A stretch of 64,000 nt of DNA from Aurantiochytrium sp. KH105 (Eukaryota > Sar > Bigyra > Thraustochytrida > Thraustochytriidae), in assembly GCA_003116975.1 (NCBI GenBank), contig BGKB01000009.1, positions 683,126 to 747,125 on the forward strand, in the 5' to 3' direction. The position numbers and the translations under genes were made by a program. The notes beneath the pieces are model-generated. The model was not told the origin of the DNA and ran no database searches. It saw only the letters and a program-made list of their open reading frames with translations. Shown here one piece after another: positions 20,175 through 29,411 of this stretch (within the stretch, counting starts at the first letter, position 1; the number at the start of each line of letters is the position of its first letter).

Positions 20175-21085
20175 CTGTAGTGCAGTGCGGTGCAGTGCGA
20201 GCCTGTCTCCAACTTGAAGCCCGCCCTCTGCAGCTAGCAATAATTACGCTGCTGCCAGCCAGACAGACGGTCTCGCGGTCCGTCTGCGACCGTCTTGCGG
20301 CGTGGGCGGAGCGGAGCGGCGAGTTGCCAGATCATCGCTTGCAGCGAAGGGCGGCTGGCTGGCAGGCAGGCTGGCTGGCTGGCTGCCGTTGCCGTCGCAT
20401 TGCCGTCGCATTGATGTGAATTGATGGATCGATTCATCGATCGTCCGACTCCCGCAAGCCTCCTCCTCCTCCTCCTCGTCGTCGGCAGTGGCGCTGGCGG
20501 CGGTGCATTTGCGTTGCGCCGCCTAACTTGGGTAGCACTTTCACCCACCACATTCTGACAGTGGGCGGGCGATTGCGATGATGATGAGCGATGGCGATGG
20601 CGATCGTCACGTGGCCTGCTGCTGCCACTGATTTGCTGCAGCTTTTGCTGCTGCTGCTGCAGCTGCTGCTGACGGAGAAAGATGAAATGCCACCCTACAT
20701 ACTACATCACAGGCCACAATCGATTCACTGTCAATTATGATGCTGCCATTGCGTGCCGTGGCTGAAATGCTGACTCCGTGGCCGGCCCCTTCGAGGTCAA
20801 GTTGCCATGGTTGCAGCATTGCAGATGTCGCTGTTGCGATACCAGCGCGCACTGGACATGTCCCTGCGCCGTAAATAGGCCCTATTCGCACCACCAAATA
20901 GACCGGTTCGGGCGGTCTCCCCCTCCCGTGTGTGTGCACAACCCCCTTCGTAAAACAAGTAGCAGAGCGCCTTGCGAGGCGAGGAGAACCTCCGAGGGAG
21001 ACGGCGGGAGACCCGCTCCCCCCCCCCCCGCGCGCGCGCGCTCCGGTGGCAGCCGCGCGCCGAACGGATAGCCCGCGCGGCGAAG

Positions 21086-21817
21086 ATGCCCGCGACGGTG
21101 CGCAAGAACGGCTTGCACCCGCCGTTCACGGTGCCGGTGCTCCTCGCGTGGGTCGGCCAGGCGACCAGTTTCTTCATCTGCGGCGCCGTCTTGTACCTCC
21201 TCAGCGAAACCTGGGCGACGGTGATTGCGGTCCTGCTCATGGTCTCTGTCACGGGTTTGTGGTTCTACGTGCAAGGCGTCGACCCAGCCCAGCCAGGAGG
21301 CTTTCCCCTCCCTTGCTTTCGCACCTCTCAAGCCAAGGCACGCTACTGCTCCGTTTGCAAAAAGGTGGTCCCAGGCCTTGATCACCACTGCCCTTGGCTC
21401 GGTCATTGCGTCGGCACGCGCAACTATCTTCAGTTCTATCTCCTTAGCGTCATGGGCTGGGTCTACGCTGCATGGCAGTGCGTCATAGGCCTTTACTTGG
21501 TCCTCGACGAGACCTCGCGCGAGCAGGGCATCGCACGTGCCCAAGGCTCCAAGACCACCTTTGCTGCTATCCTCGGGGTGCATTTTCTTTGCTCTGTCAT
21601 CATTCTCTCCTCGTACATTAGTCTTTGGGCCTTTCATACTTATTTGCTCTACATTGGCAAGGGAACCTACATGTATATGATCGACCAGAGCAATGCGCGT
21701 CGCGGTCTTGGTCAGGATACAAAGGCTGCCAAGCCCAGCGCAACTGCACCCGCGAACCAAGAGTCTACACAAGGTGCTAGCGCGGAACAAGAACACGTAG
21801 ATAGCTCACCCGTTTAG
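21086..21817 (+). CDS. DHHC-type palmitoyltransferase, small
   Basis: This is a protein S-acyltransferase that attaches palmitate to cysteines on membrane proteins, acting on endomembranes. The 243-residue protein has four predicted membrane helices (about 12-33, 36-56, 113-136 and 155-185). The catalytic cytosolic loop is ARYCSVCKK..PGLDHHCPW..HCVGTRNY, with DHHC at residues 99-102. The cysteine-rich domain is reduced: the usual first CxxC of the N-terminal zinc cluster is absent, and the His of the HCxxC motif is Tyr. The TTxE motif position after the last helix reads GTYMY. The ATG at 21086 gives a short N-terminus before the first helix; an upstream in-frame extension to 20972 is Arg-rich and less likely. 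Convergent with the methyltransferase gene. Confidence 0.88.
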   Translation: MPATVRKNGLHPPFTVPVLLAWVGQATSFFICGAVLYLLSETWATVIAVLLMVSVTGLWFYVQGVDPAQPGGFPLPCFRTSQAKARYCSVCKKVVPGLDHHCPWLGHCVGTRNYLQFYLLSVMGWVYAAWQCVIGLYLVLDETSREQGIARAQGSKTTFAAILGVHFLCSVIILSSYISLWAFHTYLLYIGKGTYMYMIDQSNARRGLGQDTKAAKPSATAPANQESTQGASAEQEHVDSSPV

Positions 21818-22442
21818 TTACGCTCACAACGCGCACTCTCGCTTGCAAAGCCCATTCCATTGGCAGACCAAAATCATGCGCATGCACACCAAGTAAAGTC
21901 CATCGGGTTCCAACGCTTCTTCTTTCTTTCTTTTTTACCCTCCTCTTCTTCATGTGAAAGCTCAGAATTCGTCTCCAAAGCGATGCTCGGCATGCTCGCA
22001 GCTCGCATGATCCTCACACTTTGAGAAAAGGAACGTGCTCACACTCGCTTTTCGCTCGCATTACAGAGCGAGTCCCGCAAAGCATATTCTCGTTTCTTCT
22101 TGGCATTACTGTCCTTCAAATGTTTCTCGATGGACAGCACAGCAATGCCACCAAGGGTATCGTTCACACAAAAAAAAGACAAGACAAAACGTACGCAGAG
22201 AATTCCTGTAGGTTGTTTTGTGTAATTTATGAAAAGTGTTGCCGCCGCTTCATGCTCTCTTGAATTTTGGTCATACAAATCTGCCCCTACAAGACATTTG
22301 TGTGCATCTGAGATCGGCTTGAACAGGCTTCTTCGTTTGGTCAAACACAAAGCGTCAAAAGGGCACTCTCCAACAAAACAAAAGATTAAGGCGTACCATC
22401 CCCCATCTCAGGTCAAAGGCTATTGATCAGATGGAGAATGGT
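21818..22442. other. Convergent 3' flanks of DHHC and methyltransferase genes
   Basis: About 625 bp, less GC-rich than the genes, with no recognisable gene. Pyrimidine runs (about 21918-21935) and scattered A/T-rich stretches fit 3'UTR and termination sequence. Confidence 0.6.
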
Positions 22443-23237
22443 CTACGCAGAAGAAGAAGAAGAAGAAGAAGAAGAAGAAGAAGGCGCGGCAGCTTTGGTT
22501 TGCGTAATGAAAAAATATCCCATGCCGTGATCAATCTGCTGGATCGCCGGCGGCGAAAGACCATCGTGCTCCAAATAACGCTTGCGAAAGTGAGGCTGCT
22601 GAAACGTGATTTGTACAAAGACACCACCTGGTACAAGCACACGCGTCACCGCGTCCATCATTGCGGCAGTGTCCTTGCGCGTTTCTTCATTGGGGTTCCA
22701 CGGATCGCCTTCATCCGTGACAAGAGCGTCCATGGCAGCCTTGTCCACCACAAAGTCGAAACTTGCATCGGCAAATCCTGACAGAGACCGCATGTCCATC
22801 GTTTCCCACGTCAAGTCCGGGTATCGCGCGCGCATGCTCAAAATCACAGTCTCTGAAAAGTCGATACTTGTTACCTGTCTTGCCACCTGCACGTCTCCAT
22901 CATCTCCCGACCCCCCCTGCGCCAGAGAATTGGAGAACCCCGAATTTCCGCAGCCAACGACCAGAACTCTAATGGCATCGTCTCCTTCCTTCTTGCCCGC
23001 CGCAAGCACGGGCTCCAGCAGGTGCGCAACCACGCCGTAGTCGGCCAACCACTCGTACGCCTCTTCCCGTGCGAAGCGGGCCTCCCAGTACTCGCGCGTC
23101 TTGTACACGCGGTTGTCCGCTGGTGGCTCGTGCTCCTTGTCCTCGTCCTCGTTCTTGCCCTTGCCCGGCTCCCCTGCGGTCTCCGCGTCCTGCTCCTGCT
23201 GCGTCTCGGCCGCGAGCGCGGCTTCCTCGCGCTCCAT
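22443..23237 (-). CDS. Class I SAM methyltransferase, EEF1AKMT4/METTL13-N-like
   Basis: This is a seven-beta-strand methyltransferase of the family that methylates lysines of elongation factor 1A. The 264-residue protein has an acidic N-terminal tail (about 1-45), then TREYWEARF..EEAYEWLADYG, which matches the DYWxxRY..xxxYEWxxxY entry motif of the EEF1AKMT4/METTL13 group. Motif I is IRVLVVGCGNSGFS, followed by VTSIDFSETVI (motif II), LTWETMDMRSL and FDFVVDKAAMDAL (motif IV, in place of FDVVLEKGTLDAL). The C-terminus is a run of about 12 serines encoded by an AGA/AAG triplet repeat at about 22449-22482. ATG 23237 was chosen because the open frame upstream is made of GCTTT and GCAA microsatellites. 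Head-to-head with GCN2 (398 bp). Confidence 0.85.
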   Translation of the reverse strand: MEREEAALAAETQQEQDAETAGEPGKGKNEDEDKEHEPPADNRVYKTREYWEARFAREEAYEWLADYGVVAHLLEPVLAAGKKEGDDAIRVLVVGCGNSGFSNSLAQGGSGDDGDVQVARQVTSIDFSETVILSMRARYPDLTWETMDMRSLSGFADASFDFVVDKAAMDALVTDEGDPWNPNEETRKDTAAMMDAVTRVLVPGGVFVQITFQQPHFRKRYLEHDGLSPPAIQQIDHGMGYFFITQTKAAAPSSSSSSSSSSSA

Positions 23238-23366
23238 CCTGCCTGCTTGCTTTGCTTTGCTTTGCTTCGCTTTGCTTTGCTTGGCTTGGCCTTTGTCTTG
23301 TCTTCTCTTGTCTGTCTTGTCTCGTCTTGGTTGGAAAAACAAGGCAAGCCCAAACAAAGCAAGCAC

Positions 23367-23409
<43 letters not shown>

Positions 23410-23634
23410 CGCAAAGCCCACGTCGAAAGAAAGAAGAACAAGAGGTCCGTCTCGGGCGCGGCTCTCGCAGCGGCGTGAGCTGGCCGGTCCCAGAGGCCGG
23501 CGACGGACCGCCCTGTCGAGGGCGAACATACGCAACACGCCGAGGCCGCACGAGACGAGACGAGACGAGACGAAACGCAGAGGTGGCACAGCAAGCGAAA
23601 TCAGAGCAACGAAGAGCGCGCGTGACCCACGCTC
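23238..23634. promoter_or_regulatory. Divergent promoter region, methyltransferase/GCN2, with three microsatellites
   Basis: Only about 400 bp separate the start codons of two divergent genes, so both promoters must fit here. The interval contains a GCTTT pentamer run (about 23248-23285), a long GCAA run (about 23367-23410) and a GAGAC pentamer run (about 23551-23575). Regulatory function is inferred from position. Confidence 0.55.
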
Positions 23635-26600
23635 ATGCCCAAGCGACGAGGGAAACCCAGCCGCAACGGAGGCATCACGGGCCAAGGCCATGGCCCCGCG
23701 AGCCCGGTAGCCGTCAAATCCGCGTCTGCGCGCAATCTCGTCAATAGCAATGGTACCCTCAAGACCGACGATCCAGATGGCCCTCGCGAGGTCAACGAGG
23801 CAGCCGAAGAAGAAATGCTCGTGCTCGAATCCATCTTTGGCAGCGAAATCGTGCGCGATGGCCACGTCTGGGGACAACCCAAAATCAAAATACTCGTGCA
23901 ACCCCACCTCTCACAGCGAGGTGGCCCACAAGCTCATGAGAATGTGCTCAAGGCTGAGCTCGAGGTGGTTTACACCAAAGCCTACCCGCGCACGCCCCCC
24001 ACAATCAAGGTGCTCCAAGCACAAGGTATCAAACAGGAGAGCGCCAAGCTACTCGAGAAAGTCATTCGCCAAGAAGGACTCGCAAAGGCTGGCCCAGATG
24101 CCGAACCCTTTTTGTATGATATTGTGCAGACCACGCAGGCCTTTCTTCTCGAACATCGCGTGCGCACGACCTCGTTTTACGAAGAGTTTCAGGCCAAAGA
24201 GGCTCGAGTCGCAGCACAGCAGCGCGTGCTCGAGGCGCAGCGAGTCGAACAGGAACGCCGCAAGGCTGCCAACCTCCATGCCCGCGTCGATCGCGCGCTC
24301 GATGCCCCTGCGATCCCGTCTCCCCTCCTCACCGCCGTGCAATCTGACCCGCTCACAGCCCGCCCTTCTTTGCAACGACAGGAGGACCTCGACGCGGAAC
24401 CAATGCTTCCGCTCGCGCTCCCTCCAGGCGCGGGGCCCTCCACAAATTCGCGCTACCTCAAAGACTTCGACGAGCTCCAGGTCCTTGGGGTTGGAGGCTT
24501 TGGCAAGGTCGTCAAGGCTCGCAACCGTCTTGACGGCCGTGTCTATGCCATTAAGAAGATCAAGTTCGAGGGCAGCGAAAACGACATGAAGCTTTTGCGC
24601 GAGGTTACTTCGCTCGCAAAAATGTCACACCAATACATTGTACGCTATTACCAAGCCTGGGTCGAAGAGACTGAAGATGATGATAGTGACAGTGACGGCG
24701 ATGACCTTGACGATGGGTTCGGCACTGACTCGGTCACGACAGGCCAGCGGTCTTCGCGAGGCCCCATCTCGCATGTGCTCATGTCTTCGACGACCCCAAA
24801 TTCGAAAGAACCTTTTTCCACATCTTCTTCTTCCGACACTCTGTCTCATGCAGGGGGCTTTCTATTCTCGCCTGCCTCAGTCTCCAAGTCTAGGTCGAGC
24901 GCCGAAGCCAGCGACGAGTCTGACGTGGAGTCTGAAACCTCGTCCTCCTCGTCCTCTTCGTCATCTGCCTCATCTGCGGCCGAGTCAGAATCAGGATCTG
25001 AAGCGGGCCCATCCTCAGACTCGGACGCGGCTTCCGACTCGGCGTCCTCGAACGACTTTCCCTCTGTTGGCTATGACTTTGGCGACTGGTCCGATGAAGA
25101 AGGCCTTGGCGCGGACGAGACACTCGATCAGGCTGCGAGTGGAATCTCCTCGTCAGGATTCCGCTATGCAGGAGCGAGCAACTCATTGGCAAGGCTCTCT
25201 GCGCGCGGTGAAGAAGCTGACTTGCATGAGGCATCATCCGGAAAACATGGACCCAATGACGAAGAGGAGCCGCGCATTCGTCAGACTCTCTACATTCAAA
25301 TGGAGTATTGCTCCGGGCAGACGCTGCGGCAGGTCATCGACGAAGGAAGACTGGCCGGCCAGCAAATTACCGTTTGGAAACTCTTTCGTCAGCTTTGCGA
25401 AGCGCTCGTATATGTACACGAAACCTGCCACTTCATCCACCGAGATCTCAAGCCCGACAATGTCTTTCTCGACGAACATGGCAATGTAAAACTTGGTGAT
25501 TTCGGCCTTGCCATCACATCTGCCCCGGCTTCGGCCCACGCTGCCGCGGTCGCTGTGGCCGCAAGAGTAGCAGCCGCCGCTGCAGACGCCGCCACCGCTG
25601 CCAACGCTACGACAGATGCGGACGCAAGGAACACTCCCACTGGCAAAGGCAAAGCACCAAAAGCAACAAAGGAGGCAAATGGCAAAAGCAGGACCAAAAA
25701 AAAGGGGAAAACCAAAAAGAAAGCAGCGGCGAAGACGACGACGCAGGATCAGGCCACCCAGAAAAAATCCGCCTCCGCCACTTCCCGCAAAGAATTTGGT
25801 TCCGCCATCCCAGACCTGACTGAAGACGGCAAGACTGGCGGCGTTGGAACAGCTCTCTACCGCGCGCAAGAAGTGCTCTCGGGCCGGTACAGCGAAAAAT
25901 GCGACATGTGGAGCCTTGGGATCATTCTTTTCGAGATGCTTTTGCCGCCTTTCCCCACAAGTTTGGAGCGAATACGCACACTGATGGAACTTCGCGAACA
26001 TGGTCGCGTAGAGTCGGTCTCGCTTCCGCGAAAAACGTTGCATCTGATCCAAGATCTCTTGGCGCACGACCCGGACAAGCGTCCGAGCGCGCAGACAGTG
26101 ATTGGAAGGATACCGCACAAGCTAGAGACCGAGGAGCGGTACTTTGACGAAGTCTTACGTGTCGTACGGTCCTCGGACGCCTCGCCACTATACAGCCGCC
26201 TCATGGACGCTCTTTTTACCCAGCGCACGCGCGATGAGGTCTTTTTCACTTACGACGCTGCCCTTTTGCAGGACCAGTCGACCGTGGACCATTTGGCGCA
26301 TGGCCGCGAGCTTGCAGCCCAAATGGCTGCATTTGGCGAGATGCAGCAGGCCTTTGCGCGTTTCGGGGCGATTCCCTTTTCTGCCCCCTTGCTCACTCCG
26401 AAACGAGCCGCGCCGTTTTCTGCTGCTGCGGCAACCGTGACGGGCAATCTATCCCAAGAACCGCAAGACCCTTCCACTACGCAGCTCATGGATGCACAGG
26501 GCACAATCGTGGAGCTCCCGCGCAATCTCACGCGTCCCTTTGCACGATACCTCGCTTTGCGCGGCAACGTTCTCTACATGAAGCGTTACGAGGGCTCGCG

Positions 26601-27918
26601 CGTGTACTCCACGGCCGAACGCAACAACAACAGACTCGGCGGCCAGCCTCGGTCCAAGTTTCAGGCGGCATTGGATGTCGTCGCACCACTGGCCGATCTG
26701 GAGACAATTGATGGCTTTGCATCCGCGTGGCGCTCCGACTTTTTTCACGGCATGCTTGATGCCCTCGGCCAGGGCGCAAAATTGCCTGACGGCTGGCCGC
26801 CGGCGCCTGGCCTTGCCGTCGTGTATATTCAAGACTACAAACTTCAGCGTCGCGCGCTCCGCCGCGTTTGCGGCATCGACCTCGATGACCCCAAAGTCGA
26901 CGCAGCGCATGTTCTCAGCACGCTCGACGCCGTGCACAGCGCGACCTCGTGGCCGGCCGCGCGCAAACGACTCGTGGCTTCTCGTCTCTTTTCGCAAAAA
27001 CAAGTTGCCACGCTTCGTCCCTTTATCGTTGCGGAGGCTCCAAAGAAGACTCCAAAAAAGCAAAAGAAGGGCCACAACAAAGCTTCTCCGGACGACGAAG
27101 ACAGTGTCGCATCAGAAGATGCTGACAAATCCGCAAACGAAGCGGCAGAGAAACAAAGGGAACTGCTCAAGCTCTTTGGTGACGAAAGCGAAACGCGGCA
27201 CCTGCAGGAACTTCTCCAAGAATCGAGCTTTTGCTGCAAGTTTCGTCCGTGGTTGGCGCCCATTCCGGGCATGACTTCGGGTCTTTTTTTCGCTATTTTG
27301 CTTCGGGCGCCACAACCTCAAGGCGCCTCCGTGAACAAGCGCCGCGGACGGATCAATACCACAGACGATTCGGATGGCGCGCGTCATGCAAAGGCACCCT
27401 TGCGTCATCAGTCGAGCAGTATTTGTGCGCAGTACGGCGGCGGCGAATTCTACGTGGCTGCAACTGGGGGCCGCTACGACGATTTGGTACGTAGCTACCA
27501 AATGCAGGATTATCATCTGGAAAGCTCGCGATTTGGCCCAAGCAAGGCCTGCTTGGGTGTGCGTTACCACCTTGAACGCATCGCGCACCATCGTAGCACA
27601 AACCTCCCTGCAATTGTTTCAGTCCTCGTTGCCGCTCCCTCTGACGACGAGCCCACCTCCGCGGAGGACTGTGCGCAACTCGCGCGTCTTCTTCGTGAGC
27701 AGGGTGTCGGTGCCGATTGGGTTCATCCATTTGTGCACTCACCAGCCACTAGCGATATCATTTTGCGGTATTGTAGGCAGCGTGGGATTCCTCTTGTGAT
27801 CAATAAACGCCGCGCCAGCTATCGTGTGCGGGGCGCGCGCTCTTTTCAGGACAAAGAGTTCATTCACTGGGAGCAAGTTGTCAATTACGTCGAGTCTGTA
27901 CTTGCCGGTGACACCTGA
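23635..27918 (+). CDS. GCN2: GCN2-type eIF2alpha kinase (RWD + kinase + HisRS-like)
   Basis: The amino-acid starvation sensor kinase that phosphorylates eIF2alpha. The 1427 residues begin with an RWD domain (about 51-180; EEMLVLESIFGSE, YTKAYPRTPPTIKV). The kinase domain follows (about 273-830): GVGGFGKV, K307, then an acidic/Ser-rich insert (about 343-540) as in other GCN2 kinases. After that come MEYCSGQTLRQVI, HRDLKPDN (D604) and GDFGLAI (D622). The activation segment carries about 100 extra Ala- and Lys-rich residues before GTALYRAQEVL, where APE reads AQE (744-746). The C-terminal half is HisRS-like (for example GGGEFYVAATGGRYDDLV, VRYHLERIA) and ends in a basic anticodon-binding-like region. 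No separate pseudokinase domain is seen. Single exon; the start ATG at 23635 is the first in frame. Confidence 0.92.
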   Translation: MPKRRGKPSRNGGITGQGHGPASPVAVKSASARNLVNSNGTLKTDDPDGPREVNEAAEEEMLVLESIFGSEIVRDGHVWGQPKIKILVQPHLSQRGGPQAHENVLKAELEVVYTKAYPRTPPTIKVLQAQGIKQESAKLLEKVIRQEGLAKAGPDAEPFLYDIVQTTQAFLLEHRVRTTSFYEEFQAKEARVAAQQRVLEAQRVEQERRKAANLHARVDRALDAPAIPSPLLTAVQSDPLTARPSLQRQEDLDAEPMLPLALPPGAGPSTNSRYLKDFDELQVLGVGGFGKVVKARNRLDGRVYAIKKIKFEGSENDMKLLREVTSLAKMSHQYIVRYYQAWVEETEDDDSDSDGDDLDDGFGTDSVTTGQRSSRGPISHVLMSSTTPNSKEPFSTSSSSDTLSHAGGFLFSPASVSKSRSSAEASDESDVESETSSSSSSSSSASSAAESESGSEAGPSSDSDAASDSASSNDFPSVGYDFGDWSDEEGLGADETLDQAASGISSSGFRYAGASNSLARLSARGEEADLHEASSGKHGPNDEEEPRIRQTLYIQMEYCSGQTLRQVIDEGRLAGQQITVWKLFRQLCEALVYVHETCHFIHRDLKPDNVFLDEHGNVKLGDFGLAITSAPASAHAAAVAVAARVAAAAADAATAANATTDADARNTPTGKGKAPKATKEANGKSRTKKKGKTKKKAAAKTTTQDQATQKKSASATSRKEFGSAIPDLTEDGKTGGVGTALYRAQEVLSGRYSEKCDMWSLGIILFEMLLPPFPTSLERIRTLMELREHGRVESVSLPRKTLHLIQDLLAHDPDKRPSAQTVIGRIPHKLETEERYFDEVLRVVRSSDASPLYSRLMDALFTQRTRDEVFFTYDAALLQDQSTVDHLAHGRELAAQMAAFGEMQQAFARFGAIPFSAPLLTPKRAAPFSAAAATVTGNLSQEPQDPSTTQLMDAQGTIVELPRNLTRPFARYLALRGNVLYMKRYEGSRVYSTAERNNNRLGGQPRSKFQAALDVVAPLADLETIDGFASAWRSDFFHGMLDALGQGAKLPDGWPPAPGLAVVYIQDYKLQRRALRRVCGIDLDDPKVDAAHVLSTLDAVHSATSWPAARKRLVASRLFSQKQVATLRPFIVAEAPKKTPKKQKKGHNKASPDDEDSVASEDADKSANEAAEKQRELLKLFGDESETRHLQELLQESSFCCKFRPWLAPIPGMTSGLFFAILLRAPQPQGASVNKRRGRINTTDDSDGARHAKAPLRHQSSSICAQYGGGEFYVAATGGRYDDLVRSYQMQDYHLESSRFGPSKACLGVRYHLERIAHHRSTNLPAIVSVLVAAPSDDEPTSAEDCAQLARLLREQGVGADWVHPFVHSPATSDIILRYCRQRGIPLVINKRRASYRVRGARSFQDKEFIHWEQVVNYVESVLAGDT

Positions 27919-28301
27919 GCGCAAGTTTGCGTCCTCGCTACCAAAAATCTACAGATTTCTTCCCCCTCCCTCAACAGATTTCTTCCCCCTCCCTCCTCCC
28001 ACAAAAAGACGACACCTGCAGCCAGAAAGAAACGACTTGCGTGCCCGCAGACGGGACCTCTAGACAAGCCTGAACATTGTACGTAATTTTCCATTCTTCC
28101 ATCCGAACGACCTTGAGCTCAAACCTTTCGCACTTTGGCCGACATCTCCTCTTCCGAACGGCAAGAGCAAGTTGCAAGTAAAGTCGTTTTCTTTGTAAAA
28201 GCAGTGCCCTGTTCTGCTCTGCTCTGCTCTGCTCTGCAACACCGCAACGATACGTCTTCCCTTCATGTCAGAGCCTGGGAGGAAATTTTTGTGTGATAAT
28301 G

Positions 28302-28370
28302 CAGCATCGCGGGCAGCATCGCGGGCAGCATCGCGGACAGCATCGCGGGCAGCATCGCGGACAGCATCGC
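28302..28370. repeat. 12-bp tandem repeat, about 5.7 copies
   Basis: The unit CAGCATCGCGGG alternates with CAGCATCGCGGA: G, G, A, G, A, then a partial copy. It lies about 85 bp downstream of the tRNA-Arg gene (gene on minus strand). Confidence 0.9.
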
Positions 28371-28423
28371 CAGCGTACTAGGCTGCTGCAACTCACTCAC
28401 AGGCAGCAAAAAAAAAAAGAGTG

Positions 28424-28446
28424 AAAAAAACGTTTCAAACGTTTTT
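28424..28446 (-). terminator. Probable RNA polymerase III terminator with palindrome downstream of tRNA-Arg
   Basis: Reading the minus strand past the tRNA 3' end there is a perfect 10+1+10 inverted repeat (28426-28446) ending in a run of seven T residues. A further A11/T11 run lies at 28408-28418. A T-run is the known Pol III stop signal; the contribution of the hairpin is inference. Confidence 0.45.
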
Positions 28447-28454
28447 CCTCATAT

Positions 28455-28527
28455 TAACCCTGGCGGGTATCGAACCCGCGATCTCCTGATTAGAAGTCAG
28501 GCGCCTTATCCACTTGGCCACAGGGTC
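28455..28527 (-). tRNA. tRNA-Arg (anticodon UCU)
   Basis: A 73-nt cloverleaf on the minus strand without intron. The acceptor stem GACCCTG pairs with CAGGGTT (one G-T pair at the end), discriminator A, CCA not encoded. The D arm contains GCCAAGTGGATAAGGC. The anticodon stem CTGA/TCAG encloses loop CTTCTAA with anticodon TCT, which decodes AGA arginine codons. The T arm is GCGGGTTCGATACCCGC, holding the B-box. AGA codons are rare in the neighbouring GC-rich genes, so a single minor tRNA here is unsurprising. Confidence 0.96.
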
Positions 28528-29411
28528 TTCTGGCTAGTCTTCACACTGCGTGAGGTGCTACACTTCCTTTTAACTAACGAGGCGACTGTTGGCGGTGGCC
28601 CATGCGGTCCTTGCTTGCTCGCGACACGGGCGAGCTCGATAGGGCAAAGCCCGATGCAAGGGCGCACGGACGTTACACCATAAACGTGCATTGTAAAAGC
28701 TGAGTACGCAAAAGTGTCGTGTTATTTTTCTTGCGGCTCCTTGCAACACAGCAAAAGCTTGCAGATCGTGCCATACCCAGCACGTATGCTGCCCGACAGA
28801 TGGCGGTACGAATCTGATGGTACGAAACCATTGCAAAAGAGTAAATTCAACACCAAGTAGACTTTCCTCTATACCCTCGAGAATTCCGAGAGGAATGACA
28901 GTGAGAGAGTTCAAGATTATAAGGGGAAAAAATCCGATCGGCTGGCAGATTTGCGATCAACGATCAAACTGTTTGATCTGATGACGAATCTGGGGACGGA
29001 ATATTCAAGCCTAGCCGGGCCGTGGCGCACTTCCTGTGTTGTCGTAATAGTTGTGGCTACGCTGTTCCGAAAGTTGTTACCACTATACCATACTTCTTCA
29101 AGCCGTCTCTGATACTTTGGCAGAGGCGCGCTCACAGCAAAGATAGAAAAGGCGGAGACCAAGCAAACCGCTTTGCGAGCTGCGACGGCCACGCGACGCG
29201 GAAGGACGCGAAGAGCTTGTGGAGGAACGAAGGCGTGCTAGCGCTGAGGTTGTGAGAAGCTGCGCGTCGTACGGGCCCTGCGAGAGCTACGAAACGTCCA
29301 GGGCTGGTTCATCCGAATTCGTTGGTGCGCCACAACTGCACCTGCCGCGCTTGACAACGAGCGGGAGCTGGACGTCAAGATCGAGAGCAAGGCAAACAAG
29401 AGCGAACAAAG
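28528..29411. other. Intergenic, 5' flank of tRNA-Arg and of methylmalonate-semialdehyde dehydrogenase
   Basis: About 880 bp, lower in GC than the genes, with no recognisable gene on either strand. The last 250 bp before 29412 are GC-rich and probably hold the dehydrogenase promoter and 5'UTR. I could not identify an additional in-frame targeting exon. Confidence 0.55.

Larger units (their letters stand above)
14352..21085. other. 6.7-kb gene-free, microsatellite-dense block
   Basis: I find no reading frame with a recognisable domain or balanced composition on either strand. The longest frames (14761-15456 and 16729-17718, plus) translate to Arg/Ser/Pro/Ala-rich sequence built from repeats. 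The block is studded with short tandem repeats of many units: AAGC, GCAC, TTTC, GCCAA, GGAA, GGCAA, GAGCC, CTGG, GATC-containing tracts, GAAA, CTCTGCTCCG and CAG. It holds the 5' flanks of the AP2 gene (left end) and of the DHHC gene (right end). A long noncoding RNA or rapidly evolving spacer is possible; nothing in the sequence settles this. Confidence 0.7.
27919..28454. other. 3' flank of GCN2 with two small tandem repeats
   Basis: No gene. It contains a 23-bp direct duplication at 27951-27995 (unit beginning ACAGATTTCTTCCCCCTCCC), a TCTGC pentamer run at about 28212-28237 and a 12-bp repeat at 28302-28370. The tRNA begins just beyond. Confidence 0.7.

Noticed and set aside
23238-23594. 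N-terminal extension of the methyltransferase
   Set aside because: Encodes Leu/Ala/Cys repeats from the GCAA and GCTTT microsatellites; the family start fits ATG 23237.
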